Of a stretch of DNA of 64,000 nucleotides, positions 63,912 to 64,000 are shown one piece after another; positions within the stretch are counted from its first letter, which is position 1, and every line of letters starts with the position of its first letter. A program made the position numbers and the translations under genes. A model generated the notes under the pieces. The model saw only the letters and a list, made by a program, of their open reading frames with translations, had not been told where the DNA came from and ran no database searches. The stretch is taken from positions 145,942 through 209,941 of the forward strand of contig JBCCGI010000004.1 of assembly GCA_039029355.1 (NCBI GenBank), given 5' to 3'. This stretch comes from JBCCGI01 sp039029355. Its GTDB lineage: Bacteria; Planctomycetota; UBA1135; GCA-002686595.

Positions 63912-64000
63912 GCGCCCTGCTGCTCGCCGCGACGGCGGCGGCGGCGCAGGACTTCGCGGCCGAGGCCGAGGCGCTGCGCAGCACGGCCGCCGCGGAGGCG
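63836..64000 (+). CDS. Start of an exported protein, cut by window edge
   Basis: The frame is open from TTG 63836 to the window end, overlapping the previous gene's 3' end. It encodes LGRALGALLLAATAAAAQ, which looks like a signal peptide, followed by DFAAEAEALRSTAA, a helical start. The exact initiation codon is uncertain; CTG codons also occur. It would be the third gene of the sigma/anti-sigma operon. Only 55 codons are visible, so no function can be stated. Confidence 0.4.
   Translation, partial: MDAGGVSPLQRVALRALAAGLGRALGALLLAATAAAAQDFAAEAEALRSTAAAEA

Overview
The window is about 70% GC and encodes roughly 55 genes at high density on both strands, with short operons. I see no rRNA, tRNA, insertion sequence, prophage or CRISPR array. 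The mix of a DUF1501/DUF1800 pair, FG-GAP/VCBS proteins with an ASPIC-type C-terminus, alkaline-phosphatase-superfamily enzymes, large secreted proteins of unknown function, many lipoproteins and many starts without a Shine-Dalgarno sequence points to a Gram-negative bacterium, most likely Planctomycetota. No taxonomic marker is present, so this is an inference.

Layout. 1-1 kb: 5' part of a DUF4062-NACHT protein, a possible antiphage NTPase. 1-4.3 kb (-): korA-korB-phhB (2-oxoacid:ferredoxin oxidoreductase plus a pterin dehydratase). 4.5-8.9 kb (+): DUF4097 lipoprotein, rhodanese, CysQ-type phosphatase, a secreted protein with a strong terminator, and an amphi-Trp protein. 9-15.1 kb (-): two tandem alkaline-phosphatase-superfamily phosphodiesterases, a ribbon-helix-helix (RHH)-like protein, a membrane protein and an HD hydrolase. 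15.4-16.1 kb (+): a TetR regulator with a PsrA-like palindrome in its start region. 16.6-19.7 kb (-): a second RHH-like gene, sat, a sulfatase-fold protein with Thr at the nucleophile position, and cysC; this is a PAPS-making operon preceded by an unusual repeat array. 20-22.8 kb (+): a TPR lipoprotein and two tandem SGNH-like membrane-anchored proteins. 22.8-30.3 kb: esterase-like lipoprotein, secreted protein, LOG-domain fusion, copper P-type ATPase, zinc-ribbon protein and a 47-residue membrane protein. 30.4-34.8 kb (-): two coupled amidohydrolase-family proteins in which only one of three domains keeps its metal ligands. 34.9-43.5 kb: two 674-residue VCBS/ASPIC paralogues flanking a three-gene + strand operon (DUF3352-like, DUF1800, DUF1501). 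43.7-49.6 kb: radical SAM, YheT-like hydrolase, SufT-like protein, TPR protein, PEP carboxykinase, zinc ribbon and a sugar-nucleotide epimerase. 49.6-50.2 kb: a structured non-coding region. 50.2-54.3 kb: a solitary TaqI-like adenine methyltransferase, then two secreted proteins including a large PAF-acetylhydrolase/polyesterase-like enzyme. 54.5-57 kb (-): COG3014-ycfL-lpoB. 57.1-62.2 kb (+): mutS, an outer-membrane-type protein and a sialidase-like protein. 62.7-64 kb (+): ECF sigma factor, membrane anti-sigma candidate and the start of an exported protein.

Functional links. Sat and CysC make PAPS and CysQ could remove PAP, so the 6-23 kb region looks like a sulfation or surface-polymer-modification neighbourhood, although no sulfotransferase is visible. 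Two loci pair an RHH-like small protein with alkaline-phosphatase-superfamily genes, and both RHH-like proteins plus the neighbouring TPR lipoprotein end in the same LxxLGY(I/L) tail. The most distinctive unexplained elements are the 69-bp repeat/three-way-junction array at 19782-19850 and the 188-bp inverted-repeat element at 49925-50112, which lies upstream of a terminator that no minus-strand gene accounts for.
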